A stretch of 31,537 nucleotides of DNA from JBIOHJ01 sp044448905 (GTDB lineage: Bacteria > Bacteroidota > Bacteroidia > AKYH767-A > OLB10), in assembly GCA_044448905.1 (NCBI GenBank), contig JBIOHJ010000019.1:1-31537 (forward strand), given 5' to 3'. A program made the position numbers and the translations under genes. Positions 24,475-31,537 of this stretch are shown here, in pieces. How positions within the stretch are numbered: the stretch's first letter is position 1; each line of letters begins with the position of its first letter. The notes under the pieces are model-generated. The model was not told the DNA's origin. It worked only from the letters and a program-made list of their open reading frames with translations, and did no database searches.

Positions 24475-26877
24475 TTATTTCTTTTTGCCTTTTGGTTTTG
24501 TTTTTTTGTTAACAGGCTTTTTTGAAACTGGTTTTTCAGAAGAAGGTTTTTCTTCAGCCTGAGCTTTTGATTTAAATCTTTTACCTTCCGGTTCCTCCGA
24601 AAGTTTAAGAATCTCTTCGTAAGTAATCAAGCCGGGCTCTTTTGCTTTTGGAATTTTAATATTTCTCTTTCCGAAAGAAATATAAGGGCCCCATCTTCCT
24701 TTTAATACCCTGACCTCCGGATTTTCATCAAATGTTTTAATAATTCTTTCGCTATCAGCCTGTCTTTTTGCTAAAATTAATTCAATTGATCGTTCTTGGG
24801 TAATAGCGTACGGGTCATCGGTTTTTGGAATTGAACAAAATATACTATTGTGTCTAACATACGGGCCAAATCTTCCGATTGAAACAACTATTTCCTTTTC
24901 CTCGAACAAGCCGAGGTTGCGTGGAAGCTTAAATAAATCCATCGCTTCTTCAAACGTAATGGTTTCTAACCGCTGGCCTGTTCGCAAGCTTGCAAACCGG
25001 GGTTTCTCATCGTTCTCATCCATTTTCATCTGCACCATCGGGCCAAATTTTCCAATGCGTGCTGAAACCGTTTTGCCTGTTTTAGGGTCGATGCCCAGTA
25101 TGCGTTCACCGCTTGCGCGCTCGGCAGTTTTTTCTGTCAGCACCACATCCTTATGAAACGGCTTGTAAAAATCTGCAATCATTTCCTGCCATTTCATTTT
25201 ACCCTCCGCTATATCATCAAATTCCTTTTCAACATACGCGGTAAAATTATAATCGAGTACATCTTCAAAATTTGCAACCAGGAAATCATTTACAACGGCT
25301 CCTATATCCGTAGGAAACAATTTATTTTTTTCGGTACCGGTGATTTCGGTTTTTACAACTGCAAGAATGCGGTTATCCTTTAACGTAATCACATTATAAT
25401 TCCTTTCCTTTCCCTGTCTTTCTTCTTTAAGCACATACCCTCTCTTTTGAATTGTAGAAATGGTTGGTGCATATGTTGACGGGCGACCAATACCAAGCTC
25501 CTCCAATTTTTTTACCAGGCTGGCTTCAGTAAAACGCGCGGGCGGATATGTAAAACGTTCGCGGGCTTCAATAAAATCTAAATCGAGTTTCTGACCAATG
25601 GCAAGCGGAGGCAATAACCCGTCATTCGCTTCTTCTGAATTTTCATCATCAGTTGATTCGAGATACACCTTCAGGAAACCATCAAAGAGGATAACCTCAC
25701 CGGTAGCCGTAAAATTTTCTTCCACCTTGTCTGGCTGAATCGTTACAATCGTTTTTTCTAATTGCGCATCGCTCATTTGCGAAGCAATGGCGCGTTTCCA
25801 GATAAGTTCATATAAGCGCTTCTCATTGTTTTCACCATCCACTGTCGGGTTTTCAAAATACGTGGGGCGGATGGCCTCGTGCGCTTCCTGTGCCGATGCC
25901 GATTTGGTTGTAAACTGGCGCGTGTTTACATATTCTTCGCCATACGATTTTGTAATTTCAGTTTTTGCCGCGTTCAATGCAAACTGCGAAAGGTTTACCG
26001 AATCGGTTCGCATATATGTTATAAGCCCACCTTCGTAAAGCCGTTGTGCAAGGAGCATGGTTTGCGCAACCGAAAATCCTAATTTCCGGCTGGCTTCCTG
26101 CTGCAGTGTTGAAGTAGTGAAAGGAGCAGACGGAGATTTTTTTGCCGGCTTCTTTTCGAGATTTGAAATGCTGAATTGCGCACCCAACAATTTATTCAGA
26201 AAATTTTCCGCTTCTTCTTTTGATTTAAATTTTTGGGATAAATCGGCTTTCAGGAAACGCGGAAACCCTTTTTCATCATGCACCAAAAAATTTCCGGTTA
26301 CTTTATAATAGGAAGTCGAATTGTGCGAATCAATATCGCGCTCGCGTTCTACAATCAATCGTACAGCAACCGATTGAACGCGTCCTGCCGAAAGCGATGG
26401 TTTTATTTTTTTCCAGAGAATTGGCGAAAGCTCAAATCCAACCAGCCGGTCTAATATTCTGCGGGCCTGTTGAGCGTCTACTAAATGCTTATCAATATCA
26501 CGAGGATTTTCGATGGCTTCTTTGATTGCAGTTTTTGTGATTTCGTGAAAAACAATTCTGCGCGTATTTGATTTTTTTAATTTGAGCGATTCGTACAAAT
26601 GCCACGATATGGCTTCACCTTCGCGATCCTCATCTGTTGCAAGCCAGACTGTTTTTACATTTTTTGCCAGCTTCGATAATTCGGCAATAACATGTTTTTT
26701 GTCTTCGCTGATTTCGTAATTAGGTTCAAAATTATTTTCAATATCAATTCCTTTATCGCTTTTCGCCAAATCGCGCACGTGACCGTAGCACGATTTCACG
26801 GTGTAATCTTTACCGAGAAACTTTTCGATGGTTTTTGCTTTTGCCGGTGACTCTACGATGACTAAGTTATCTGCCAT
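24475..26877 (-). CDS. topA: DNA topoisomerase I (type IA)
   Basis: 800 residues. TopA relaxes negative supercoils by passing a strand through a transient single-strand break. The Toprim domain (about 1-115) has Glu9 in IVESPAKAKTI and the acidic triad in ATDEDREGEA (80-89). The catalytic tyrosine is Tyr288 in GLITYMRTDSVN, with Arg290 beside it. AQQARRILDRLVG (135-147) and SAGRVQSVAVRLI (163-175) are also diagnostic. The C-terminus has topoisomerase C-terminal repeats (GKFGPMVQM, GRFGPYVR, GRWGPYISFG), not zinc fingers, then a Lys-rich tail (about 780-800). Length and domain order are those usual for Bacteroidota. A possible promoter lies about 93 bases upstream. Confidence 0.97.
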   Translation of the reverse strand: MADNLVIVESPAKAKTIEKFLGKDYTVKSCYGHVRDLAKSDKGIDIENNFEPNYEISEDKKHVIAELSKLAKNVKTVWLATDEDREGEAISWHLYESLKLKKSNTRRIVFHEITKTAIKEAIENPRDIDKHLVDAQQARRILDRLVGFELSPILWKKIKPSLSAGRVQSVAVRLIVERERDIDSHNSTSYYKVTGNFLVHDEKGFPRFLKADLSQKFKSKEEAENFLNKLLGAQFSISNLEKKPAKKSPSAPFTTSTLQQEASRKLGFSVAQTMLLAQRLYEGGLITYMRTDSVNLSQFALNAAKTEITKSYGEEYVNTRQFTTKSASAQEAHEAIRPTYFENPTVDGENNEKRLYELIWKRAIASQMSDAQLEKTIVTIQPDKVEENFTATGEVILFDGFLKVYLESTDDENSEEANDGLLPPLAIGQKLDLDFIEARERFTYPPARFTEASLVKKLEELGIGRPSTYAPTISTIQKRGYVLKEERQGKERNYNVITLKDNRILAVVKTEITGTEKNKLFPTDIGAVVNDFLVANFEDVLDYNFTAYVEKEFDDIAEGKMKWQEMIADFYKPFHKDVVLTEKTAERASGERILGIDPKTGKTVSARIGKFGPMVQMKMDENDEKPRFASLRTGQRLETITFEEAMDLFKLPRNLGLFEEKEIVVSIGRFGPYVRHNSIFCSIPKTDDPYAITQERSIELILAKRQADSERIIKTFDENPEVRVLKGRWGPYISFGKRNIKIPKAKEPGLITYEEILKLSEEPEGKRFKSKAQAEEKPSSEKPVSKKPVNKKTKPKGKKK

Positions 26878-26902
26878 TCTTCTTTTTAAATGCTGAATGT
26901 TA

Positions 26903-26947
26903 AATTATGAATTATAAAAATCGAATCATAAATATTAATTCATAATT
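26903..26947. repeat. AT-rich inverted repeat upstream of topA
   Basis: AATTATGAATTA (26903-26914) is the exact reverse complement of TAATTCATAATT (26936-26947), with 21 bases between and a further copy of ATTCATAATT beyond. Similar AATTATGAA-type simple sequence also occurs near 10226. It would form a weak stem in the topA leader. Confidence 0.5.
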
Positions 26948-26969
26948 CATAATTTTTTTAAAGCGCGTG

Positions 26970-27002
26970 CAAAATAACTGATTTAATTTTTATAAAAACA
27001 AA
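26970..27002 (-). promoter_or_regulatory. Putative promoter of topA
   Basis: On the minus strand a TTTG (TTG is the complement of 26999-27001) is followed 21 bases later by TTATTTTG, one base off TAnnTTTG. The leader to the topA start would be about 85 bases and would include the AT-rich inverted repeat. The remainder of the gap up to 27107 is AT-rich with nothing recognised. Confidence 0.35.
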
Positions 27003-27107
27003 TTGGCCATTCGGGTAAATAATAAATTACAGCAAATGTTGAAAACTATTTATAAAAATAAATTTTGATTTTAAAATCAAAACTTCATTGATAAATTTGG
27101 AAAATGA

Positions 27108-27209
27108 ATGTTGAAAAAAATAAAACTTTTTTCAGATGCCGAAACTTTATTTAGGGCTTGTGTGTCTTTTGCCGGAAATATAGTAGGTTTGGTGGAAGAA
27201 TATTTTTAG
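27108..27209 (+). CDS. Possible small open frame, 33 residues
   Basis: An ATG at 27108 opens a 34-codon frame ending in TAG at 27207, three bases before the next start codon. It encodes a basic, then hydrophobic peptide: MLKKIKLFSDAETLF followed by RACVSFAGNIVGLVEEYF. It is too short to judge coding by composition. The -7 box at 27184-27191 lies within it, so a transcript from that promoter would not include it. I do not recognise the peptide. Confidence 0.2.
   Translation: MLKKIKLFSDAETLFRACVSFAGNIVGLVEEYF
27184..27191 (+). promoter_or_regulatory. Putative -7 box of the TPR-protein gene
   Basis: TAGGTTTG matches TAnnTTTG, with a TTG 23 bases upstream. It is 21 bases before the ATG at 27213. 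The same ten-base context, GTAGGTTTG with GTGG or TGGG after it, recurs upstream of the next gene. Confidence 0.45.
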
Positions 27210-27212
27210 CCG

Positions 27213-27944
27213 ATGAAAAACCAATACTGCATAATCTTTTTTGTGTGCGCTTCATTTTGTTTAAATGCTCAAACGAATGAATCGCTCCCAGTTGAAGCAT
27301 GGCTAGGGGGGAGTGATGGAATGTTAGAAGGATTATCTTTAGTGATTGAAGCTGATAGTGGTGAAAAACAAGTTAGTATTGGAGAAGAAAGCAAGATAAC
27401 AGATAATAAGGGCGTTCAGAAAAAAGTGAAAAAATTTTATTTAGCCCTTCCTTTTAATCAGGAATTTACACTAGTATTTTCCAAGCCTGGGTTTATTACT
27501 AAACAAATTAGATTTGATACACATGCACCGATTGATAGAATTGAACAAGGTTTTTACCCGGTGAAACTTTGGGTTACTTTGTTCGAAAGGGATTCAATCA
27601 ATGACTTTATTTTTACAGAGCCCGGGACTACTTATAAATACGTACCATTCAGAGATGATTTTTATATTGAAAATCACCCATCAAAACCAGTAGCTTTTTT
27701 GTCTTATAATAATGGAGTTAAAAAATTCCAGGAAGGAGATTATCCAGGTGCAATTAATGAATTTACAGAAGCATTAAGCTTTAATCCGAAGGACATTGAT
27801 GCTTTATATAACAGAGCAGTTGCAAGGCTAAAACTTAAAGATACGGAAGGCGCTTGCATAGATTTAAAAGCTGTAAAATTATTAGGAAAGAATGATGCAG
27901 ACCAACTGCTAAAAAAATATTGCGAGCAATCGCCTGGCAAGTAA
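27213..27944 (+). CDS. Exported protein with C-terminal TPR-like repeats
   Basis: 243 residues. A signal peptide spans 1-20 (IIFFVCASFCLNAQ). Residues about 28-125 form a beta-rich region with LALPFNQEFTLVFSKPGFITKQIRFDT, like the carboxypeptidase-regulatory or PEGA-type domains of exported Bacteroidota proteins. Residues about 163-238 hold two TPR-like helical pairs, with NGVKKFQEGDYPGAINEFTEAL and then NPKDIDALYNRAVARLKLKD. It is most likely periplasmic, with a protein-protein interaction role, but no specific function can be assigned. Composition is lower in GC than the flanking topA and mutS. The gene has its own -7 box and precedes the protease gene by 78 bases, also with a separate box. 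Confidence 0.8.
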   Translation: MKNQYCIIFFVCASFCLNAQTNESLPVEAWLGGSDGMLEGLSLVIEADSGEKQVSIGEESKITDNKGVQKKVKKFYLALPFNQEFTLVFSKPGFITKQIRFDTHAPIDRIEQGFYPVKLWVTLFERDSINDFIFTEPGTTYKYVPFRDDFYIENHPSKPVAFLSYNNGVKKFQEGDYPGAINEFTEALSFNPKDIDALYNRAVARLKLKDTEGACIDLKAVKLLGKNDADQLLKKYCEQSPGK

Positions 27945-27979
27945 CATTTACCCTAACCCAAATTCAGATGGGGATTTGG

Positions 27980-27987
27980 TAGGTTTG
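27980..27987 (+). promoter_or_regulatory. Putative -7 box of the wHTH-protease gene
   Basis: TAGGTTTG matches TAnnTTTG exactly and is identical to the box at 27184. It lies 35 bases before the ATG at 28023. No TTG was seen at the usual -33 distance. Confidence 0.4.
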
Positions 27988-28022
27988 TGGGAAATAATAA
28001 ATGAATTAATTTTTAAAAATAA

Positions 28023-29000
28023 ATGGGACTACCGTTAGACATTTTGAATTTCTTTAATGTATCTAATGCCAAGATTGGAATTAACGGAGGCGTTCCTCAT
28101 ACAGTGTCGGAATTCGTCAGTGGCAGGACAGATATTGACTATCTTGAGGTCAGTAGGATTTGCAAAAGATTTGAAAACGAAGGTTTGCTTGTTTACTGTG
28201 GAAATAAAACTGAGACACCTTTAACTGGTGATAGTTATTACAACTTTGGAATTAATAAAAAACTTGCTGCCGATGGTTCCTATGACTTTTTAATAAATGG
28301 ATTTTTATCAATTAGAAATCATTTTGCGAATTCAGTTAGACCTGTAATTGTAAAAAAACGAGATGATGATCCTACCATAGGAACTTGTTTTGTAATTGGC
28401 AAAAACTGCATAGTGACAGCCTTTCATTGTATTGAAGAAATGGAATACATCAAAATTCCTCATTCGGAAGACAATTATGTTAAAGCAAAAAGAATTTGGA
28501 CACCTAATGACATTAGGAAGGATATTGCTTTTATTGAACTCGAGAATGCTCCGTTTTCAGACATTCCGCATTTCAAAATTGGAAGAGGAGAAATTCTTGA
28601 CCAAGTCCTTACTATGGGTTATCCTCAAGTACCAGTTTTTGACGCTATTCAACTCGCTGAAATTGTAACGATAAATACCACTATTAAATCTTCAACAGGT
28701 AGCATTGTTGGAAAAGACAAATCATATCTTGACGGCCAAGAGTATTTTCTAATTAATGCAAAAGTAAAAGGAGGAAATAGCGGAGGACCAATAATAGATA
28801 AGCTTGGACGAGTCGTAGGTATGCTAATTCAAATTCCTGCTGACCCTGATGATAATAAAAAATTAGACGTATTGGGGTATGGAATTGCAATTCCTGGAGT
28901 AGAAATTGTGAAAATATTTAGACAAATTATTGACGGTGACAATGCGGAGATTAAAAATATTAAATTTCAAAATCTGACTGAAGGGTTCAGCACTCTCTAA
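28023..29000 (+). CDS. Cytoplasmic trypsin-like serine protease with winged-helix-like N-terminus
   Basis: 325 residues and no signal peptide or membrane segment, so predicted cytoplasmic, unlike HtrA proteases. Residues about 1-85 look like a winged helix: LDILNFF, HTVSEFVSGRT, DYLEVSRICKRFENEGLLVY, then a strand pair ending YYNFGINKK. Residues about 105-300 form a trypsin-like (S1/S46-type chymotrypsin fold) domain: GTCFVIGKNCIVTAFHCI with His135, DIAFIEL with Asp167 and KGGNSGGPIID with nucleophile Ser253. The full triad and oxyanion motif are present. No PDZ domain follows; the C-terminus is a short tail (300-325). It stands alone with its own -7 box and a hairpin after it. Regulation of transcription factors by cleavage, or a role as an effector in a conflict system, is possible but only inference. 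Low GC suggests it may be acquired. Confidence 0.85.
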   Translation: MGLPLDILNFFNVSNAKIGINGGVPHTVSEFVSGRTDIDYLEVSRICKRFENEGLLVYCGNKTETPLTGDSYYNFGINKKLAADGSYDFLINGFLSIRNHFANSVRPVIVKKRDDDPTIGTCFVIGKNCIVTAFHCIEEMEYIKIPHSEDNYVKAKRIWTPNDIRKDIAFIELENAPFSDIPHFKIGRGEILDQVLTMGYPQVPVFDAIQLAEIVTINTTIKSSTGSIVGKDKSYLDGQEYFLINAKVKGGNSGGPIIDKLGRVVGMLIQIPADPDDNKKLDVLGYGIAIPGVEIVKIFRQIIDGDNAEIKNIKFQNLTEGFSTL

Positions 29001-29019
29001 ATAGGTGTGCGACTCAACA

Positions 29020-29051
29020 CCCGGCAGGTAGGAATTCTCCTGCTGGGTTTT
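29020..29051 (+). terminator. Likely terminator of the wHTH-protease gene
   Basis: CCCGGCAGG (29020-29028) pairs with CCTGCTGGG (29039-29047), nine pairs with one G-U, followed by TTTT and, after AAAATC, a second T run. It lies 20 bases past the stop codon. Confidence 0.65.
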
Positions 29052-29067
29052 AAAATCTTTTTCTCAA

Positions 29068-29099
29068 AACCTATCAGGAGCTTCGCGACCTGACAGGTT
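29068..29099. repeat. Interrupted palindrome AACCTatCAGG/CCTGACAGGTT
   Basis: Arms 29068-29078 and 29089-29099 are reverse complements except for one base, around a ten-base spacer with TTCGCGA. Palindromes of the CCTGACAGGT type are common dispersed intergenic elements in Bacteroidota. It may assist termination before mutS. Confidence 0.55.
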
Positions 29100-29159
29100 A
29101 AACTCCACTGTTAAAAACTTTTTCCCTCCAATCTTTTCGCACTTTGTACTTTTACGCTC

Positions 29160-31537
29160 ATGACTGTTCACCGTTCATTTGTAAAAAGCGCCACCGCAGC
29201 CAACGAAACGCCTTTGATGAAACAGTACCATTCCATCAAGGCAAAATACCCCGATGCGCTGCTGCTTTTCCGCGTAGGCGACTTTTATGAAACGTTTAAT
29301 GAGGATGCGGTAAAAACGTCAAAAATTCTCGGCATTGTTTTAACCAAGCGCAGTAATGGCGCTGCCGCGCAAATGGATTTAGCCGGGTTTCCATACCATG
29401 CATTAGATACCTATTTGCCCAAGCTGGTTCGTGCCGGCATGCGTGTTGCCATCTGCGACCAGCTCGAAGATCCCAAAACCGCAAAGACCATTGTAAAGCG
29501 CGGAGTAACGGAGCTGGTAACTCCCGGTGTGGCATTCAGCGATAAAATTCTTGACCACAAAGCCAATAATTTTTTAGCCGTTATTCATTACGATGAGAAA
29601 AAATCCGAAAAAACGGGACAAGTTATTGGAATCGCATTTATTGATGTTTCCACGGGCGAATTTTTTGTAGCTGAAGGAAATGCTGAGCAGATTGACAAGC
29701 TGCTGCAAAATTTTTCACCGAGCGAAGTGGTGTTCCAGAAAAAACATACCAAAGATTTTATTAAACAGTACGGTTCTAAATTTTACACCTACCAGTTGGA
29801 CGATTGGATTTTTAATTACGATTACGCGCGCGAAAACCTGCTGAAACATTTTGAAGTTGCTTCGCTTAAGGGTTTTGGAGTAGAAGACATGCCGCAGGCA
29901 TCAACCGCTGCGGGGGCTGCTTTGTATTACCTCACGCAGATGCAGCAAAATGATTTGAAGCACATTTCAAAAATTTCCCGCATCGAAGAGGAACGTTATG
30001 TATGGCTCGATAAATTTACCATCCGCAATTTAGAGCTGCTTTCATCACCGCACGAAAAAGCAAAAACGCTGGTGGAAGTTCTGGATAAAACCATTTCACC
30101 TATGGGTTCGCGCATGCTCAGGCGCTGGCTGCTGATGCCGCTCAAGGAAATTGAAATCATTGAAGAACGTTTGGATGTGGTGAATCATTTTGTGCATCAC
30201 CGCGATTTTTCGGATAAAGTGGCGCTGCATATTAAGCAGGTTGGCGATCTGGAACGGTTGATTTCGAAGGTAGCTATCCGTAAAATTAACCCGCGCGAAC
30301 TTTTGCAGCTTAAGCGCGCGTTGAAAGCTATTGAACCTATTAAAGAGCAATGCAACATCAGCGATAACCAGAATTTGAAATTAATTTCCGACCAGCTGAA
30401 CCCGTGCAAAACATTATCTGAATTAATTCAGACAACAATAAAAGAAGATGCTTCGGTTTTAATTCAAAAAGGAAATGTGATTGCAAACGGAGTTTCCGAA
30501 GAGCTCGATAAACTGCGCGAACTTGCTTTTTCGGGAAAAGATTACTTGCTGAAAATTCAGCAGCGCGAAAGCGAACGCACAAATATTTCATCGCTCAAAG
30601 TAGGTTTTAACAGCGTGTTCGGGTATTACATCGAAGTAACCAACGCGCATAAAAACAAAGTTCCTACCGAATGGATACGAAAGCAAACCCTTACGAATTG
30701 CGAACGGTATATTACCGCTGAGCTAAAAGAGTACGAGGAAAAAATTTTAGGTGCCGAAGAAAAAATAATGGCGCTCGAAGAAAAGTTGTACAATGAGCTG
30801 GTCGTAAAGATTGATGAATTTATTCTCCCCGTGCAGACCAATGCACATACCATTGCAAAGCTCGATTGCCTGCATTCATTTGCTGTTGCGTCCAACGAAA
30901 ATAATTATGTACGCCCAAAGCTGAATGATGGATTTATTCTCGACATAAAAAAAGGCAGGCACCCTGTTCTGGAAAAGCAAATGAATTTGGGAGAAGAATA
31001 TGTGGCAAACGATGTGTACCTCGATAACGAAACGCAGCAAATCATCATCATCACAGGTCCCAATATGAGCGGAAAATCTGCTTTGCTGCGGCAAACGGCT
31101 TTGATAGTAATCATGGCGCAGGCAGGTTGTTTTGTCCCGGCTAAATCAGCCGACATCGGGCTGACGGATAAAATTTTTACACGGGTTGGGGCTTCCGATA
31201 ATATTTCTTCGGGCGAAAGTACTTTCATGGTGGAAATGAATGAAACAGCAAGCATCCTCAATAATATATCAGAGCGAAGCCTTGTGATACTGGATGAAAT
31301 AGGAAGAGGCACCAGCACGTATGACGGAATTTCAATCGCATGGGCAATTGCCGAATACCTGCACGAACATTCCACCGCTAAACCAAAAACATTATTTGCC
31401 ACGCATTATCATGAATTGAATGAAATTGCTGCATCGTATCCGCGCATAAAAAATTTCCACGTTTCGGTAAAAGAGATTGACAAAAAAGTTTTGTTCCTGC
31501 GGAAATTAATTCCTGGCGGCAGCGAGCACAGTTTCGG
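29160..31537 (+). CDS. mutS: DNA mismatch repair protein MutS (3' end cut by window)
   Basis: The frame runs from the ATG at 29160 to the window edge, giving 792 codons of a protein usually about 850-880 residues long. MutS binds mismatches and starts their repair with MutL. The mismatch-binding motif is Phe42-Tyr43-Glu44 in FRVGDFYETF. The clamp and lever parts include KVGFNSVFGYYIEVTNAHKN. The Walker A motif GPNMSGKS is at 633-640, and the Walker B region reads LVILDEIGRGTSTYDG, followed by ATHYHEL. All ATPase and recognition residues are intact. It is MutS1 type by order and spacing of these motifs. The gene follows an intergenic hairpin and palindrome, with no co-directional partner visible downstream in this window. 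Confidence 0.96.
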   Translation, partial: MTVHRSFVKSATAANETPLMKQYHSIKAKYPDALLLFRVGDFYETFNEDAVKTSKILGIVLTKRSNGAAAQMDLAGFPYHALDTYLPKLVRAGMRVAICDQLEDPKTAKTIVKRGVTELVTPGVAFSDKILDHKANNFLAVIHYDEKKSEKTGQVIGIAFIDVSTGEFFVAEGNAEQIDKLLQNFSPSEVVFQKKHTKDFIKQYGSKFYTYQLDDWIFNYDYARENLLKHFEVASLKGFGVEDMPQASTAAGAALYYLTQMQQNDLKHISKISRIEEERYVWLDKFTIRNLELLSSPHEKAKTLVEVLDKTISPMGSRMLRRWLLMPLKEIEIIEERLDVVNHFVHHRDFSDKVALHIKQVGDLERLISKVAIRKINPRELLQLKRALKAIEPIKEQCNISDNQNLKLISDQLNPCKTLSELIQTTIKEDASVLIQKGNVIANGVSEELDKLRELAFSGKDYLLKIQQRESERTNISSLKVGFNSVFGYYIEVTNAHKNKVPTEWIRKQTLTNCERYITAELKEYEEKILGAEEKIMALEEKLYNELVVKIDEFILPVQTNAHTIAKLDCLHSFAVASNENNYVRPKLNDGFILDIKKGRHPVLEKQMNLGEEYVANDVYLDNETQQIIIITGPNMSGKSALLRQTALIVIMAQAGCFVPAKSADIGLTDKIFTRVGASDNISSGESTFMVEMNETASILNNISERSLVILDEIGRGTSTYDGISIAWAIAEYLHEHSTAKPKTLFATHYHELNEIAASYPRIKNFHVSVKEIDKKVLFLRKLIPGGSEHSF

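Noticed and set aside
29001..29159. Clear promoter for mutS
   Set aside because: GCACTTTG near 29140 resembles the -7 box only in its last four bases and no TTG lies at the right spacing, so I did not call it.

Overview
The window comes from a member of the Bacteroidota, most likely an environmental or uncultured lineage. It carries the type IX secretion system (T9SS) core genes porP-gldK-gldL-gldM-gldN. Three large secreted proteins end in T9SS C-terminal sorting domains. Several upstream regions carry the Bacteroidota -7 box TAnnTTTG, and Shine-Dalgarno sequences are mostly absent. No tRNA, rRNA, CRISPR array, insertion sequence or integrase was seen.

Layout. 1-4.6 kb (+): a 1514-residue secreted protein with a possible glycoside-hydrolase-like N-terminus, a CBM-like domain, six Ig-like repeats, three Fn3-like domains and a sorting domain, closed by a terminator. 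4.7-5.7 kb (+): murB. 5.75-9.4 kb (-): a 1212-residue hybrid histidine kinase with its own receiver and HPt domains. 9.4-10.2 kb: a REP-like inverted repeat and a DUF5606 gene. 10.3-13.0 kb (-): a T9SS cargo with seven 60-residue repeats. 13.1-14.1 kb (-): an unrecognised 205-residue protein with its own terminator. Upstream of it lies a GC-rich array of eleven degenerate 21-bp units. 14.2-17.0 kb (-): a secreted subtilisin. 17.2-23.0 kb (-): gldN, gldM, gldL, gldK and porP, read in the order porP to gldN, closed by a perfect 15-bp hairpin. 23.3-26.9 kb (-): an arginase-fold protein and topA. 27.1-29.0 kb (+): two accessory genes, one a TPR protein and one a cytoplasmic trypsin-like protease with a winged-helix-like N-terminus. 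29.16 kb to the end (+): mutS, cut by the window edge.

How the parts fit. GldL and GldM form the proton-driven inner-membrane motor. GldK and GldN form the periplasmic ring under the outer membrane. PorP/SprF is an associated outer-membrane protein. The 1514-residue protein, the repeat protein and the subtilisin carry the sorting domain this machine recognises, so the window holds both the secretion machine and some of its cargo. murB, topA and mutS are housekeeping genes. The less ordinary parts are the 21-bp array, the wHTH-trypsin gene, a 7-bp tandem repeat inside the coding sequence for the subtilisin sorting domain, and the arginase-fold enzyme that lacks the usual metal-binding histidines.
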